Below are positions 9,671 to 22,128 of a DNA stretch of 64,000 nucleotides, in pieces. A program made the translations under genes and the position numbers. Under the pieces are notes generated by a model. That model did no database searches, was not told where the DNA came from, and was given only the letters and a program-made list of their open reading frames with translations. The stretch is from NCBI RefSeq assembly GCF_018130825.1, contig NZ_JAFCJS010000001.1:434001-498000 (forward strand), written 5' to 3'. This DNA comes from Bradyrhizobium liaoningense. GTDB taxonomy: Bacteria; Pseudomonadota; Alphaproteobacteria; Rhizobiales; Xanthobacteraceae. How positions within the stretch are numbered: the first letter of the stretch is position 1; every line of letters starts with the position of its first letter.

Positions 9671-10478
9671 GCGTGCCATAGTTGCGTTTGTGTTGGGGGC
9701 CAGTGCGCTGGTCGCGCCCGCGCTCGCCTTTGACGGCGCGCCGGTCAACCAGAAGGACGCGACCATCCCCGTCGTGACCACGCTGCCGGGCGCCGCGGGC
9801 GCGGTGCGCGGCAAGGTGCCGCCGGCGACCCAGGAAACCTCGCTCAGCGCCCTGCAATATGCCGCCGAGGGCGGTCATCCCATCGCGCAGTGGAAGCTCG
9901 GCCGCATGTACGCCAATGGCGACGGCGTCGCCCAGGACGACATGCGGGCCTTCGAATATTTCAGCCGGATCGCGAACGCACACGCCGAGGACAGCCCCTC
10001 GGCGCCGCAGGCGCAGGTCGTGGCCAACGCCTTCGTCGCGCTCGGCCGCTACTACCTCAGCGGCATCCCGAACTCGAAGATCAAGGCGGATCCGGAGCGG
10101 GCGCGGGAGATGTTCTCCTATGCGGCCTCCTATTTCGGCAACGCGGATGCCCAGTACGATCTCGCCCGGCTGTACCTGAAGACGCCGGACGCCTCGCGCG
10201 AGGACTTCCGCTATGGCGCCCGCTGGCTCGGCCTTGCCGCGCAGAAGGGCCAGCACGAGGCCCAGGCGCTGCTCGGTCAGATGCTGTTCAACGGCGACCG
10301 CCTGCCGCGGCAGGCCGCACGCGGCCTGATGTGGCTGACGCTGGCGCGCGACAGCGCAGGTAGCGACGAGACCTGGATCAAGGAAAGCTACAACCGCGCC
10401 TTCGCCAAGGCCTCCGACGACGACCGCGCCATGTGCCTGCAAATGCTGGAACAATGGGTGCAGGGCCGCCGCGAGTAG
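9657..10478 (+). CDS. ExoR-like periplasmic Sel1-repeat protein
   Basis: A 273-residue exported protein. The leader [21 protein letters not shown] ends near ALAFDG. Sel1-type repeats follow ([53 protein letters not shown]), separated by about 35-40 residues. Layout and wording resemble rhizobial ExoR, the periplasmic inhibitor of the ExoS/ChvI two-component system that governs exopolysaccharide, motility and symbiosis. No exoS/chvI genes are in this window, so the assignment rests on similarity as I recall it. The ATG lies inside the 3' end of ilvD. Confidence 0.75.
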   Translation: MRTSRRAIVAFVLGASALVAPALAFDGAPVNQKDATIPVVTTLPGAAGAVRGKVPPATQETSLSALQYAAEGGHPIAQWKLGRMYANGDGVAQDDMRAFEYFSRIANAHAEDSPSAPQAQVVANAFVALGRYYLSGIPNSKIKADPERAREMFSYAASYFGNADAQYDLARLYLKTPDASREDFRYGARWLGLAAQKGQHEAQALLGQMLFNGDRLPRQAARGLMWLTLARDSAGSDETWIKESYNRAFAKASDDDRAMCLQMLEQWVQGRRE

Positions 10479-10492
10479 GCTAGGTCCCGTAG

Positions 10493-10525
10493 GGTGGGCA
10501 AAGGCGCCTTGGCGCCGTGCCCACC
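10493..10525. terminator. GGTGGGCA...TGCCCACC hairpin between convergent genes
   Basis: GGTGGGCA (10493-10500) pairs with TGCCCACC (10518-10525), with an inner GGCGCC-rich stem. It sits in the 60-base gap between the ExoR-like gene and the exonuclease gene, which converge, so it can serve both as a terminator although it lacks a long T tract. The GTAGGGTGGG start recurs at 63969 at the window edge, suggesting a repeat family. Confidence 0.55.
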
Positions 10526-10538
10526 ACCTGATCGGCGC

Positions 10539-11336
10539 TTACGCCGCCTCGAGATCCAGATCCGCCCACACCGGCACGTGGTCCGACGGCTTCTCCCAGC
10601 CGCGCACATAGCTGTCGATTCCGACATTGGCGAGCTTGTCGCTGGCCTGCGGCGACAGCAGCAGATGATCGATGCGCAGGCCCTGATTCTTCTGCCAGGC
10701 GCCGGCCTGGTAATCCCAGAAGGTGTAGAGCCCCGGCTCGTCGGTCACCGCCCGCAGGGCATCGGTGAGGCCGAGGCCGAGCAGGGACTGGAAACTCTCG
10801 CGCGTCTCGGCCTTGAACAGGGCGTCCTCGGTCCAGGCGGCAGGATTGGAGACGTCGCGGGCATGCGGGATGACGTTGAAGTCGCCTGCGAGGATCAGCG
10901 GCTCCTCGGTCTTGAGGCGCTCCTTCGAATACTCGAGAAGCCGGGACATCCATTTGAGCTTGTAGGGATATTTGTCGGTCCCGACCGGATTGCCGTTGGG
11001 CAGATAGAGGCAGGCGATCCGCATCACGCCGGACTTGAGCGTCACCACGCCTTCGAGGAAACGGGCATGGGCATCCTCATCGTCGCCGGCGAGCCCCGAC
11101 TTGGTCTCGTCGAAGCGCAGCTTCGAGAGCAGGGCGACGCCGTTGAACGTCTTCTGTCCATGCGTGACGACGTTGTAGCCCAGCGCCTCGATCTCCAGCC
11201 GCGGGAAGGCCTCGTCGATGCATTTGATCTCCTGGAGGCAGACGATGTCCGGTTGGCACTCCCTGAGCCAGGTCAGGAGGAGATCGATCCGCTGCCGGAC
11301 CGAATTCACGTTCCAGGTGGCAACTCTGATGGGCAT
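10539..11336 (-). CDS. xth: exodeoxyribonuclease III (AP endonuclease family)
   Basis: A 265-residue enzyme of the EEP/exonuclease III family, which repairs abasic sites and trims 3' ends. Start 11336 (MPIRVATWNVNSVR) matches the usual N-terminus; upstream in-frame codons add an unconserved tail. Catalytic motifs are seen in order: TWNVNSVRQR, CLQEIKC (metal Glu), ACLYLPNGN, LAGDFNVIPH, RIDHLLLSP and the C-terminal PSDHVPVWADL (catalytic Asp-His). Length is normal. It is convergent with the ExoR-like gene and divergent from the hybrid kinase. Confidence 0.95.
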   Translation of the reverse strand: MPIRVATWNVNSVRQRIDLLLTWLRECQPDIVCLQEIKCIDEAFPRLEIEALGYNVVTHGQKTFNGVALLSKLRFDETKSGLAGDDEDAHARFLEGVVTLKSGVMRIACLYLPNGNPVGTDKYPYKLKWMSRLLEYSKERLKTEEPLILAGDFNVIPHARDVSNPAAWTEDALFKAETRESFQSLLGLGLTDALRAVTDEPGLYTFWDYQAGAWQKNQGLRIDHLLLSPQASDKLANVGIDSYVRGWEKPSDHVPVWADLDLEAA

Positions 11337-11473
11337 TGGGGGAGGGCTCCAGGCAGGGGCCTTGGTTAGAACAAAATGCAAACGTGCCCGTCAAGGACGC
11401 CGCAAAATCTCCCACAAAATTAACCCGGCTTAAGCGCGCCGCAGGCCATTGATACGGAAAAGGTTCCGCTGGA

Positions 11474-13804
<2,331 letters not shown>

Positions 13805-13808
13805 CCGG

Positions 13809-14138
13809 TCAGACCGAGAAGCTGGTGCCGCAGCCGCAGGACGCCGTCGCGTTCGGATTGTTGACGCGGAACGAGGCGCCGATCAGATCGTCGACGAAAT
13901 CGACCTGCGAACCCGCAAGGAATGGCTGGGAGGCGGAATCGACCAGCACCACCGCGTTGTCCTGCTCGATCACGAGATCGTCGTCGGTGCGTGCGCGATC
14001 GATGTCGAACTTGTACTGGAAGCCGGAGCAGCCGCCGCCCTCGACCGAGATGCGCAGCATCGCGCCCGATCCTTCGCCCTTGAGGATCTCCCCAATCCGG
14101 CGTGCGGCCCGGTCACTGATGGTCACGGCAGTCGTCAT
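13809..14138 (-). CDS. erpA: A-type iron-sulfur cluster carrier (ErpA/IscA family)
   Basis: A 109-residue protein that carries and inserts Fe-S clusters into apoproteins. Start 14138 (MTTAVTISD) is preceded by GGAGACC; the longer open frame lacks a ribosome site. The three family cysteines are present, one in GGGCSGF and two in the C-terminal ASCGCGTSF. The SQPFLAGSQVDFVDDL segment is typical of ErpA/IscA. It diverges from dgt and could supply clusters to window enzymes such as IlvD; that link is inference. Confidence 0.92.
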   Translation of the reverse strand: MTTAVTISDRAARRIGEILKGEGSGAMLRISVEGGGCSGFQYKFDIDRARTDDDLVIEQDNAVVLVDSASQPFLAGSQVDFVDDLIGASFRVNNPNATASCGCGTSFSV

Positions 14139-14247
14139 TGCTGGTCTCCGATAGTCCCGCGTCATACCCAATTCATTTGGTATCCCGCGCCTGACATAGT
14201 TAAGTGCCACCATACGCAGAATCAAATGGATAGGGACTAAATTCGCC

Positions 14248-15456
14248 GTGTCCGTCGGAATGGCAGCCCCCCGCGCGCCCTATGCCTGCGACCCCGATCG
14301 CAGCCGTGGCCGGCTGGTCGTCGAGCCCCCGAGCCGGACCCGCAGCCCGTTCCGGCGGGATTGCGACCGGGTGATCCATTCCACAGCGTTCCGCCGCCTC
14401 AAGTACAAGACCCAGGTGTTCGTGTTCCATGAGGGCGACCATTACCGCACCCGGCTGACCCATTCGCTGGAGGTGGCGCAGATCGCCCGCGCCCTGGCCC
14501 GTCAGCTCGGACTGGACGAGGACCTCACCGAAACCCTGGCGCTCGCCCATGACCTCGGCCATCCGCCGTTCGGCCATGCCGGCGAGCGGGCACTGGACGC
14601 CTGCCTGAAGGAGTTCGCCGGCTTCGACCATAATGCCCAGGCCTTGCGCGTTGTCGGCTCGCTGGAGCACCGTTACCCTGAGTTCGATGGGCTCAACCTG
14701 ACCTGGGAGTCGCTGGAGGGCATCGTCAAGCACAACGGCCCGCTGACCGATCGCAGCGGCGCGCCGGTCGGGCGCTATCGCGAGCACGGCATTCCCGTCG
14801 GGATCGCCGACTACATCAAGGTCTATGATCTCGAATTGTGGAGTTTTGCTTCGCTCGAGGCCCAGGTCGCCGCGATCGCCGACGACATCGCCTATGACGC
14901 CCACGACATCGACGACGGCCTGCGCGCCGGCCTGTTCGATCTCGACGATCTCAAGGTCATGCCGCTGACTGCGGAGATCATCGCCGGCATCGCCGCCCAC
15001 TATCCCGATCTCGAAGACGTCAGGCGCGGCGCCGAGCTCGTGCGCGAGCTGATCTCGCACCTGATCGGCGCGGTGTTTGCCGAGGCGCAGAAGAATCTCG
15101 CGGCCACCAAGCCGCAATCGGCCCAGGACGTCCGTCAGCAGAGCCGGGCGCTGATCGCGTTCCCCGCGGAGGTCGCCGAGGAGGAGGCCGCCATCAAGGG
15201 CTTCCTGTACCAGCACATGTACCGCCACAAGCGGGTGATGCGGGTGATGGGGGAGGCCGAGCAGATCCTGTTCGACCTGTTCGCCAAATACCTGAAATCG
15301 CCGGCGGAGCTGCCGCCGGAATGGCTGGTCGGGGCGGAGGCGGACGACGAGGGCGACCGGGCCCGCCGGATCGGCAATTTCATTGCCGGAATGACCGACC
15401 GTTTCGCCCTGACCGAGCACCAGCGGCTTTTTGACTCGACCCCGGATTTGCGTTAG
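14248..15456 (+). CDS. dgt: deoxyguanosinetriphosphate triphosphohydrolase-like HD protein
   Basis: A 402-residue HD-superfamily dNTPase that removes triphosphate from dNTPs. It shows the family signatures [26 protein letters not shown], the HD pair in [16 protein letters not shown] and [17 protein letters not shown]. Length fits the shorter Dgt type 2 group of alphaproteobacteria. I use GTG at 14248, about 11 bases after AGGGA; ATG at 14260 is an alternative giving 398 residues. It starts the run dgt-argS-SPOR-nagZ-scpA-scpB, with argS only 9 bases downstream. Confidence 0.92.
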   Translation: MSVGMAAPRAPYACDPDRSRGRLVVEPPSRTRSPFRRDCDRVIHSTAFRRLKYKTQVFVFHEGDHYRTRLTHSLEVAQIARALARQLGLDEDLTETLALAHDLGHPPFGHAGERALDACLKEFAGFDHNAQALRVVGSLEHRYPEFDGLNLTWESLEGIVKHNGPLTDRSGAPVGRYREHGIPVGIADYIKVYDLELWSFASLEAQVAAIADDIAYDAHDIDDGLRAGLFDLDDLKVMPLTAEIIAGIAAHYPDLEDVRRGAELVRELISHLIGAVFAEAQKNLAATKPQSAQDVRQQSRALIAFPAEVAEEEAAIKGFLYQHMYRHKRVMRVMGEAEQILFDLFAKYLKSPAELPPEWLVGAEADDEGDRARRIGNFIAGMTDRFALTEHQRLFDSTPDLR

Positions 15457-15465
15457 GCGGCGCCC

Positions 15466-17256
15466 ATGCCCCAGACATCCTCATCCCTGCATCTGTTCGC
15501 CGATGTGCTCGCACGCGTGCACGCCGCCTGCCGTACGCTTGCGACGGAAGCCAACTGGCCCGAGGGTATCGATTTCTCCCGCGTGGTGGTCGAGCCGCCC
15601 CGCGACGCCACCCATGGCGACATGGCGACCAACGCCGCGATGGTGCTTGCGAAAGAGGCAAAGGCAAAGCCACGCGATCTCGCCGAGCAGATCGCCGAGC
15701 GGTTGCGTGCTGACGCGCTGATCGCCAAGGTCGATGTCGCCGGTCCCGGCTTCATCAACCTGACGCTGAAGCCGGCCGCCTGGGCCGAGGCGCTGCGCAC
15801 CGTGCTGCGCGAGGGCGCCGATTACGGCCGCGTCCACGGCGGCTCCAAGGTCAATGTCGAATACGTCTCGGCCAATCCGACCGGGCCGATGCATGTCGGC
15901 CATTGCCGCGGCGCCGTGTTCGGCGACGCGCTGGCGAGCCTGCTCCAGTTTGCAGGCCACGACGTCACCCGCGAATATTACATCAACGATGCCGGCGCCC
16001 AGGTCGACGTGCTCGCGCGCTCCGCCTTCCTGCGGTATCGCGAGGCGCTCGGCGAGGACATCGGTGCGATCCCGGAAGGCTTCTATCCCGGTGACTATCT
16101 GAAGCCGGTCGGACAGGCGCTGGCGAAAGAATATAGCGACATGCTGCTCGCCAAGAGCGAAGCCGAATGGCTGCCGACCGTGCGAGCCAAGGCGATCGCG
16201 ATGATGATGGACGAGATCAGGGACGATCTCGCCGCCCTCAACATCCGCCACGACGTGTTCTTCTCGGAGCGCTCGCTGATCGAGACCGGCAACAACAAGG
16301 TCGCCGAGACCATCGATTTCCTGAAGGCCAAGGGCGACATCTACGAAGGCCGCCTGCCGCCGCCGAAAGGCGCGCCGGTCGAGGATTGGGAAGACCGCGA
16401 GCAGTTGCTGTTCAAGGCGACCGCCTACGGCGACGACGTCGATCGGCCGCTGATCAAGTCGGACAATTCCTACACCTACTTCGCCTCCGACATCGCCTAC
16501 CACAAGAACAAGTTCGACCGTGGTTTTGCGGAGATGATCGACGTCTGGGGCGCCGATCACGGCGGCTACATCAAGCGCATGCAGGCGGCGGTGAAGGCGA
16601 CGACCTCGGGCAAGGGGTCGCTCGACGTCAAGATCGTCCAGCTCGTGAAGTTGTTGCGTAGCGGCGAGCCCGTGAAAATGGGCAAGCGAGCCGGCAACTT
16701 TGTCACGCTTCGTGATGTGGTGGATGAAGTCGGCCAGGACGCCGTTCGTTTCATGATGCTGTACCGCAAGAACGACGCGGTGCTGGACTTCGACCTCGCC
16801 AAGGTCATCGAGCAGTCGCGCGACAACCCGGTGTTCTACGTCCAGTATGGCCATGCCCGCGGCCACTCAATCTTCCGCAACGCCCGGGCCGAGGTGTTCC
16901 CGAATCTCCCCGAAGATGCCGGCGAGCGCATCGCCTGGCTCAGCGAGTCGGCCGTGGAACGGCTGTCGGACCCCGTGGAACTCGATCTTCTTAAGCGCCT
17001 CGCAATTTATCCGCGCATGCTGGAAGCCGCCGCCGCGGCCCATGAGCCGCACCGAATTGCCTTTTATCTCTATGACTTAGCGAGCGAATTTCACGCACTT
17101 TGGACGAAGGGGCGCGATTTGCCCTATTTACGCTTCATTATCAATAATGATGCAGATCTTACAAAGGCGCGACTGGCCATGGTCCAGGGCGTCGTCTCTG
17201 TCCTGGCATCGGGCCTCGCCATCCTCGGCGTCCATGCTCCGGACGAGATGCGGTAG
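15466..17256 (+). CDS. argS: arginyl-tRNA synthetase
   Basis: A 596-residue class I synthetase charging tRNA-Arg. It has the N-terminal arginyl-specific domain, the HIGH-type motif as HVGH in [12 protein letters not shown] (H143), a KMSKS-like loop in [10 protein letters not shown] and a DALR anticodon-binding domain ending [11 protein letters not shown]. It starts 9 bases after dgt, so it is probably co-transcribed with it. The stretch about 16975-17170 is visibly less GC-rich at third positions (for example TTTACGCTTCATTATCAATA) than the body of the gene. Confidence 0.97.
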   Translation: MPQTSSSLHLFADVLARVHAACRTLATEANWPEGIDFSRVVVEPPRDATHGDMATNAAMVLAKEAKAKPRDLAEQIAERLRADALIAKVDVAGPGFINLTLKPAAWAEALRTVLREGADYGRVHGGSKVNVEYVSANPTGPMHVGHCRGAVFGDALASLLQFAGHDVTREYYINDAGAQVDVLARSAFLRYREALGEDIGAIPEGFYPGDYLKPVGQALAKEYSDMLLAKSEAEWLPTVRAKAIAMMMDEIRDDLAALNIRHDVFFSERSLIETGNNKVAETIDFLKAKGDIYEGRLPPPKGAPVEDWEDREQLLFKATAYGDDVDRPLIKSDNSYTYFASDIAYHKNKFDRGFAEMIDVWGADHGGYIKRMQAAVKATTSGKGSLDVKIVQLVKLLRSGEPVKMGKRAGNFVTLRDVVDEVGQDAVRFMMLYRKNDAVLDFDLAKVIEQSRDNPVFYVQYGHARGHSIFRNARAEVFPNLPEDAGERIAWLSESAVERLSDPVELDLLKRLAIYPRMLEAAAAAHEPHRIAFYLYDLASEFHALWTKGRDLPYLRFIINNDADLTKARLAMVQGVVSVLASGLAILGVHAPDEMR

Positions 17257-17396
17257 TTTGGGGCGAACTACTTAATGGGAATTCGGGGGTAACCGGCAGA
17301 AGCCGGATCGCTTAGACTTGGTTGAAAGCCTTGTGGGTCGGAAGCCGTGCCTTGGTCGAGGGGCGCGCGGCTTTCCCGAAGGGACGCATCATCACG

Positions 17397-18953
17397 ATGG
17401 CCGAACGATATCACGACAGACCGTTTCCTTCCGATGACTATGGTCGCGGCGCCGATCAGCATGGGAAAGTGGAGAACGATCCGTTGGCCGAGCTCGCCCG
17501 CCTGATCGGACAGACCGATCCGTTCGCCGCGCAGGGCCAGCCTGCCGCGCGCCAGCCGGCAGCACCCGCGCAGAGCCACCAGGACGACGACTACCGTCAG
17601 GACGATTATCAGCAGGATTATGCCGAGCCGGCCCCGCCGCCTCCGTCCGGCCCGCCGTCATGGATGCGCCGCGCCAATGTGCAGCCGCAGCCGGCCCCCG
17701 CGCCGGAGCCCGACTATCCCGTGTCTGTCAGCCCGGTTCATCCGTTGCATCGCTATTCCGCCCAGCCGGCCGCGCCCGAGCCTGATTTTCATCAGCCGCA
17801 GGCCTACCAGGATCACGCGCACCAGGATCAGGCCTATCAGGCTCAAGCCTATCAGCAGGACCAGGCCTACCAGGAGCCGTATCAGCAACCCGATCCGTCG
17901 CGCTACGACGATGCGCTCTATGGCCGCCTGGAGACGGGTGAGCAGGACTTTCAGCGCGATCCGGCTTATCCGGACGATCCTTACGCGTTCCAGAGCGACT
18001 ATCCCGAGGCCGACCTCGACGAGCCGAAGAAGCAGCGCGGCGGCATGATGACGGTCGCGGCGATCCTTGCGCTTGCGGTGGTCGGCACCGGTGGGGCCTT
18101 CGCCTACAAGACCTATGTGGGCTCGCCCCGCAGCGGCGAGCCGCCGATCATCAAGGCCGACAACACCCCGACCAAGATCGTGCCGGCGCCGACGGATTCC
18201 TCGGCCAAGGTGCCCGATCGCATGGTCACCGGTGACGGCACCGAGAAGATCGTGCCGCGCGAGGAGGCGCCTGTCGACGTCAACGCCAGGGCAAGCGGTC
18301 CCCGCGTGGTGTTCCCCCCACTGAATCAGAATGCGAATCCGCCATCGGTGGCGAGCGTGTCGCCGTCTGCGGTGCCGCCGCCGACCGCGGGGCCGACCCC
18401 GAGCAACGGCACGATGCCGAACAATTCACCGCGCCCGATCAGGACCGTGGCCGTGAAGGGCGATCAGACCGACAGCGGGTTGCCGCAATCGGCCGCTGCC
18501 AAGTCGGCAGCAGCTGCGCCAAAGCCTGTTGCCGCGCCCGCTGCACCGGCCGCGCCGCGCAATCCACCGACCTCGGCCAATGCCAGCGCCAACCAGCCGC
18601 TCTCGCTCGCGCCGCAATCAACGCCTGCGGCCGAGCCGCCGCAGCGGATGGCTGCGACCAATCCGACGCAGATCGCGCCCGCCAGCAGTGGCGGTAGTGG
18701 GTTCATCGTGCAGGTCTCCTCGCAGCAGAGCGAGGACAGCGCACACGCCTCCTACCGGGTGCTTCAGAGCAAGTACGGCAGCGTGCTTGGATCGCGCTCA
18801 CCGGTGATCAAGCGGGTCGATCTCTCCGACAAGGGCAAGGGGATCGTCTACCGCGCGTTCGCTGGTCCCTATGCGTCGGCCGAGGAAGCGACGCAGGCCT
18901 GCAACAGCCTGAAGGCTGCCGGCTTGCCGACCTGCTTCATCCAGAGGAATTAA
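17397..18953 (+). CDS. SPOR-domain membrane protein
   Basis: A 518-residue cell-envelope protein predicted to bind denuded septal peptidoglycan. Start 17397 (MAERYHDRPF) has AAGGGA upstream. A cytoplasmic Gln/Tyr/Pro-rich region contains a low-complexity run of HQDQAY/QAQAYQ units near residues 135-170. A single TM helix follows at about 220-240 (TVAAILALAVVGTGGAFAY), then a Pro/Ala-rich periplasmic linker and a C-terminal SPOR domain (about 435-518, GFIVQVSSQQSEDSA to CFIQRN). It lies between argS and nagZ, a placement that fits cell-wall work at division. Confidence 0.9.
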   Translation: MAERYHDRPFPSDDYGRGADQHGKVENDPLAELARLIGQTDPFAAQGQPAARQPAAPAQSHQDDDYRQDDYQQDYAEPAPPPPSGPPSWMRRANVQPQPAPAPEPDYPVSVSPVHPLHRYSAQPAAPEPDFHQPQAYQDHAHQDQAYQAQAYQQDQAYQEPYQQPDPSRYDDALYGRLETGEQDFQRDPAYPDDPYAFQSDYPEADLDEPKKQRGGMMTVAAILALAVVGTGGAFAYKTYVGSPRSGEPPIIKADNTPTKIVPAPTDSSAKVPDRMVTGDGTEKIVPREEAPVDVNARASGPRVVFPPLNQNANPPSVASVSPSAVPPPTAGPTPSNGTMPNNSPRPIRTVAVKGDQTDSGLPQSAAAKSAAAAPKPVAAPAAPAAPRNPPTSANASANQPLSLAPQSTPAAEPPQRMAATNPTQIAPASSGGSGFIVQVSSQQSEDSAHASYRVLQSKYGSVLGSRSPVIKRVDLSDKGKGIVYRAFAGPYASAEEATQACNSLKAAGLPTCFIQRN

Positions 18954-18999
18954 CGGCCGTTTCCTTGACCCCCTCGCGGGGCAGGGTTAATCGGCCGTT

Positions 19000-20028
19000 A
19001 TGAGCACGCGGGCCTTCATTACCGGCGTATCCGGAACCGAACTGACCGCCGCCGAGCGGGAGTTCATCCGTGCCGAGCGCCCATGGGGCTTCATCCTGTT
19101 CAAGCGCAATGTCGCGACCCCGGCGCAAGTTGCTGCACTGGTTGCAGAATTGCGTGCGGTTGCAGGCGCCTCCGACGCACCGGTCCTGATCGACCAGGAG
19201 GGCGGACGGGTGCAGCGGCTGGGCCCGCCGCACTGGCCGGTCTACCCGCCGGGCGCCGTATTCGCGACCTTGTACGACACTGATTCGGCGCTCGGGCTCA
19301 CCGCGGCGCGGCTCAGCGCCCGGCTGATCGCGGCCGATCTCGCCGATCTCGGCATTACCGTGGATTGCTTGCCGCTGGCTGACGTGCCGGTGCCGGGCGC
19401 CGACGCCGTGATCGGGAACCGGGCCTACGGCACCTCACCAAACAAGGTCGCAGCGATCGCCCGCGCGGTCACCGAGGGCCTGGAGCAGGGCGGGGTGCTG
19501 CCGGTGCTCAAGCACATTCCCGGGCATGGGCGCGCCACCGCCGACACCCATTTCAAGCTGCCGACAGTTGATACGTCGATGGACGAGCTCGATCGGACCG
19601 ACTTCGCCGCATTTAAGCCGCTGGCGGATCTGCCGATGGCCATGACTGCACATGTTGTGTTTAGCGCGGTCGACCCCGCCCATCCGGCGACGACATCTGC
19701 GACAATGATTGCTCAGGTGATTCGCGGCGCAATCGGGTTCCAGGGTTTGTTAATGAGTGATGACGTGTCGATGAACGCGCTGGCGGGAAGCATCGCCGAT
19801 CGGACCCGCGCCATCTTCGCGGCCGGTTGCGACGTGGCCCTGCATTGCAACGGCAACATCGAGGAGATGCGCGAGGTCGCCGGCCAGACACCCGAATTGT
19901 CGGGCAGGGCGCTGGAACGGGCGACAGCCGCGCTCGCCGCGCGCAAGGCGCCGCAGCCGTTCGATCGGGCGGCCGCGCGCACTGAGCTGGACGCATTGAT
20001 CGCACGGGCAAACACGGCATCCGCATGA
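19000..20028 (+). CDS. nagZ: beta-N-acetylhexosaminidase (NagZ type, GH3)
   Basis: A 342-residue cytoplasmic GH3 enzyme that removes GlcNAc from muropeptides in peptidoglycan recycling. It shows the NagZ signature KHIPGHGRA (K171), followed by D/H-rich TADTHFKLP. A LMSDDVSMNAL segment holds the nucleophile Asp, and the N-terminal FILFKRN and LIDQEGGRVQRL strands are typical. The stop overlaps the start of scpA by 4 bases (ATGA), so the two are translationally coupled. Confidence 0.95.
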   Translation: MSTRAFITGVSGTELTAAEREFIRAERPWGFILFKRNVATPAQVAALVAELRAVAGASDAPVLIDQEGGRVQRLGPPHWPVYPPGAVFATLYDTDSALGLTAARLSARLIAADLADLGITVDCLPLADVPVPGADAVIGNRAYGTSPNKVAAIARAVTEGLEQGGVLPVLKHIPGHGRATADTHFKLPTVDTSMDELDRTDFAAFKPLADLPMAMTAHVVFSAVDPAHPATTSATMIAQVIRGAIGFQGLLMSDDVSMNALAGSIADRTRAIFAAGCDVALHCNGNIEEMREVAGQTPELSGRALERATAALAARKAPQPFDRAAARTELDALIARANTASA

Positions 20029-20864
20029 CCGCAGAAATCCTATCGTTTGAAACCGGGCGGCCCGCAGAGCTCGCCGAGGGTGAGCCGGCGTTGGTGGTCG
20101 ACGTCGAGGGCTATGAAGGCCCGCTCGATTTGCTGCTCGCGCTGGCGCGGCAGCAGAAGGTCGACCTCGCCAAGATCTCGATCCTGGCGCTGGCCGACCA
20201 GTATCTCCACTTCATCGAAGCCGCGCGAAAGATCCGGCTTGAGCTCGCTGCCGACTATCTGGTCATGGCGGCCTGGCTCGCCTTCCTGAAATCGCGCCTG
20301 CTGCTGCCGGAGCCGCCGAGTGCGGAAGGGCCGAGCGCCGAACAGATGGCGACCGCGCTCGCCAACCGGCTGCGCCGTCTGGAAGCCATTCGCGAAGCCG
20401 CCAACCGGCTGATGAACCGGCCGCAATTGCAGCGCGACATCTTCCCGCGCGGCGAGCCCGAGCAGATCGCCGAGATCAAGCATCCGAAATACACCGCAAC
20501 GCTCTACGACCTGCTGACCGCCTATGCCTCGCAGCGGCAGTCGCGCGTGCTGGCGAGCGTGCATCTGGCCAAGCGCACGGTGTGGTCGCTTGCGGAAGCG
20601 CGCGCCACGCTGGAGCGGCTGGTCGGCAGCATCACCGAGCAGGACGACTGGGGCGTTCTCGACGACTTCCTGATCCGGCACGTCGCCGATCCCACGCAGC
20701 GCGCGACGGTGTTCGCCTCGAGCTTCGCCGCCGCGCTCGAGCTGGTGCGCGAAGGTCAGCTCGAGCTGAACCAGAAAGAAGCGTTTGCGCCCATCTATTT
20801 CCGGAAAGGGCGCCCCAAACCGGTTCCGGACGCAGCTCCTGCGCCCGACGCGCCGGTCGCTTAA
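20025..20864 (+). CDS. scpA: segregation and condensation protein A
   Basis: A 279-residue kleisin subunit that bridges SMC heads and, with ScpB, helps to compact and segregate the chromosome. The N-terminal YEGPLDLLLALARQQKVDLAKI is the family signature; the C-terminal winged helix (FAPIYFRKGRPKP region) follows a helical middle. It overlaps nagZ by 4 bases and is followed 21 bases later by scpB. Confidence 0.95.
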   Translation: MTAEILSFETGRPAELAEGEPALVVDVEGYEGPLDLLLALARQQKVDLAKISILALADQYLHFIEAARKIRLELAADYLVMAAWLAFLKSRLLLPEPPSAEGPSAEQMATALANRLRRLEAIREAANRLMNRPQLQRDIFPRGEPEQIAEIKHPKYTATLYDLLTAYASQRQSRVLASVHLAKRTVWSLAEARATLERLVGSITEQDDWGVLDDFLIRHVADPTQRATVFASSFAAALELVREGQLELNQKEAFAPIYFRKGRPKPVPDAAPAPDAPVA

Positions 20865-20885
20865 GTGCAAGAAGGAGAAGCTGCC

Positions 20886-21638
20886 ATGGCAAGCCTGGCT
20901 GAAGTGCGGGTAGAAGAGGCCGAGCCGATGGAGAACGAGACCCAGGCACGTCCCGAAGAGCTACGGCTGCTGGAAGCGCTGCTGTTCGCTTCGAGTGAGC
21001 CGCTGGATACCGCGACGCTGGCTAAGCGCATGCCTGATGGCGTTGACGTCAAGGCCGCGCTCGAGCAGCTCCAGGCCGACTATGCCTCGCGCGGCGTCAA
21101 TCTCGTGCGGGTCGCCAACAAATGGACCTTCCGCACCGCCGGCGATCTCGCCTGGCTGATGACGCGCGAGAGCACCGAGACCCGCCGCCTGTCGCGCGCG
21201 GCGATCGAGGTGCTGGCGATCATCGCCTATCACCAGCCGGTGACGCGCGCCGAGATCGAGGAGATCCGCGGCGTCGTCACCTCGAAGGGCACTCTCGACG
21301 TGCTGCTCGAAACTGGCTGGATCAAGCCGCGCGGCCGTCGCAAGACGCCCGGCCGTCCGCTGACCTTTGGAACCACCGAGGACTTCCTGTCGCAGTTCAC
21401 GCTGGAACAGCTCGGCGATCTGCCGGGTCTGGAGGAGCTGAAGGGCACGGGCCTGCTGGATTCGCGCCTGCCGACGGGCTTCAGCGTTCCGACGCCATCG
21501 GACGATCCGGCGCTGCGTGAGGACGAGGATCCGTTGGAACCGGGCGAGGACCTCGATCTCGCGCTCGCGCCGGCGGTCGAGCCGGAGACGCCCCCGGAAG
21601 GCGGCAACGAGGGTGGCGAGGGCGGCAGCGAGGAGTGA
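20886..21638 (+). CDS. scpB: segregation and condensation protein B
   Basis: A 250-residue partner of ScpA with tandem winged-helix domains. ATG 20886 is chosen because AAGGAG lies about 10 bases upstream; an in-frame GTG at 20865 would place that site inside the gene. Signature segments are RLLEALLFASSEPLD, AIEVLAIIAYHQPVTRAEIEEIRG and GRRKTPGRPLTFGTT. The C-terminal tail of about 60 residues is acidic and low in complexity. Confidence 0.95.
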   Translation: MASLAEVRVEEAEPMENETQARPEELRLLEALLFASSEPLDTATLAKRMPDGVDVKAALEQLQADYASRGVNLVRVANKWTFRTAGDLAWLMTRESTETRRLSRAAIEVLAIIAYHQPVTRAEIEEIRGVVTSKGTLDVLLETGWIKPRGRRKTPGRPLTFGTTEDFLSQFTLEQLGDLPGLEELKGTGLLDSRLPTGFSVPTPSDDPALREDEDPLEPGEDLDLALAPAVEPETPPEGGNEGGEGGSEE

Positions 21639-21692
21639 TCCTCCCGCCTTCTACGGGTCCCTGCGACCAGTTAACACTTAGCAAGATTACGT

Positions 21693-21733
21693 AGCGCCAA
21701 CAGCGAATTGGCGCTGCCTTGGTCCTTGTTTTT
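21693..21733 (+). terminator. hairpin with T tract after scpB
   Basis: AGCGCCAA (21693-21700) pairs with TTGGCGCT (21708-21715) around a 7-base loop. A TTGTTTTT tract ends near 21733, separated from the stem by about 12 bases. It lies in the scpB-tatA gap and is a plausible terminator or attenuator between the nagZ-scpAB and tatABC units. Confidence 0.6.
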
Positions 21734-21805
21734 AACACCCGCCGAGCCTAGGTTTCGGGGAAGATCGGCCGGGTCCCCGGCCATGCGCGTTTGGAGGGTT
21801 GCAGG

Positions 21806-22039
21806 ATGGGTTCACTCAGCATTTGGCACTGGATCTTGGTGATCGCAGTGGTCCTGCTGCTGTTCGGCCGCGGCAAGATTTCGGATCTGATGGGCGACGT
21901 GGCGCAGGGCATCAAGGCGTTCAAGAAGGGCATGCAGGACGACGACAAGCCTGCCGAGAAGCCCGAGCCGGCCAAGTCCATCGAGCACAACGCCGCGCCG
22001 ACCGCGGCTCGGTCCGACGTCGGCAGCAAGGCCGTCTGA
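21806..22039 (+). CDS. tatA: Sec-independent translocase subunit TatA
   Basis: A 77-residue pore-forming subunit of the twin-arginine translocase. An N-terminal TM helix ([15 protein letters not shown]) is followed by the [20 protein letters not shown] amphipathic helix and an acidic tail. The ATG at 21806 follows GGAGGG. It is the first gene of tatABC. Confidence 0.95.
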   Translation: MGSLSIWHWILVIAVVLLLFGRGKISDLMGDVAQGIKAFKKGMQDDDKPAEKPEPAKSIEHNAAPTAARSDVGSKAV

Positions 22040-22128
22040 GCCAGAGAGCACGCGAGACGCGGGTAGCGGCCCCGATCCTGCGCGCAAGGGATTGGGCCGG
22101 GTGCGGCTTCGCGTGAACGGAAGACCTC

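Noticed and set aside
17790..17900. CAG/GCC/TAT-rich repeats considered as a minisatellite or CRISPR
   Set aside because: They are in-frame low-complexity codons (QAY/HQD units) of the SPOR protein, without unique spacers.
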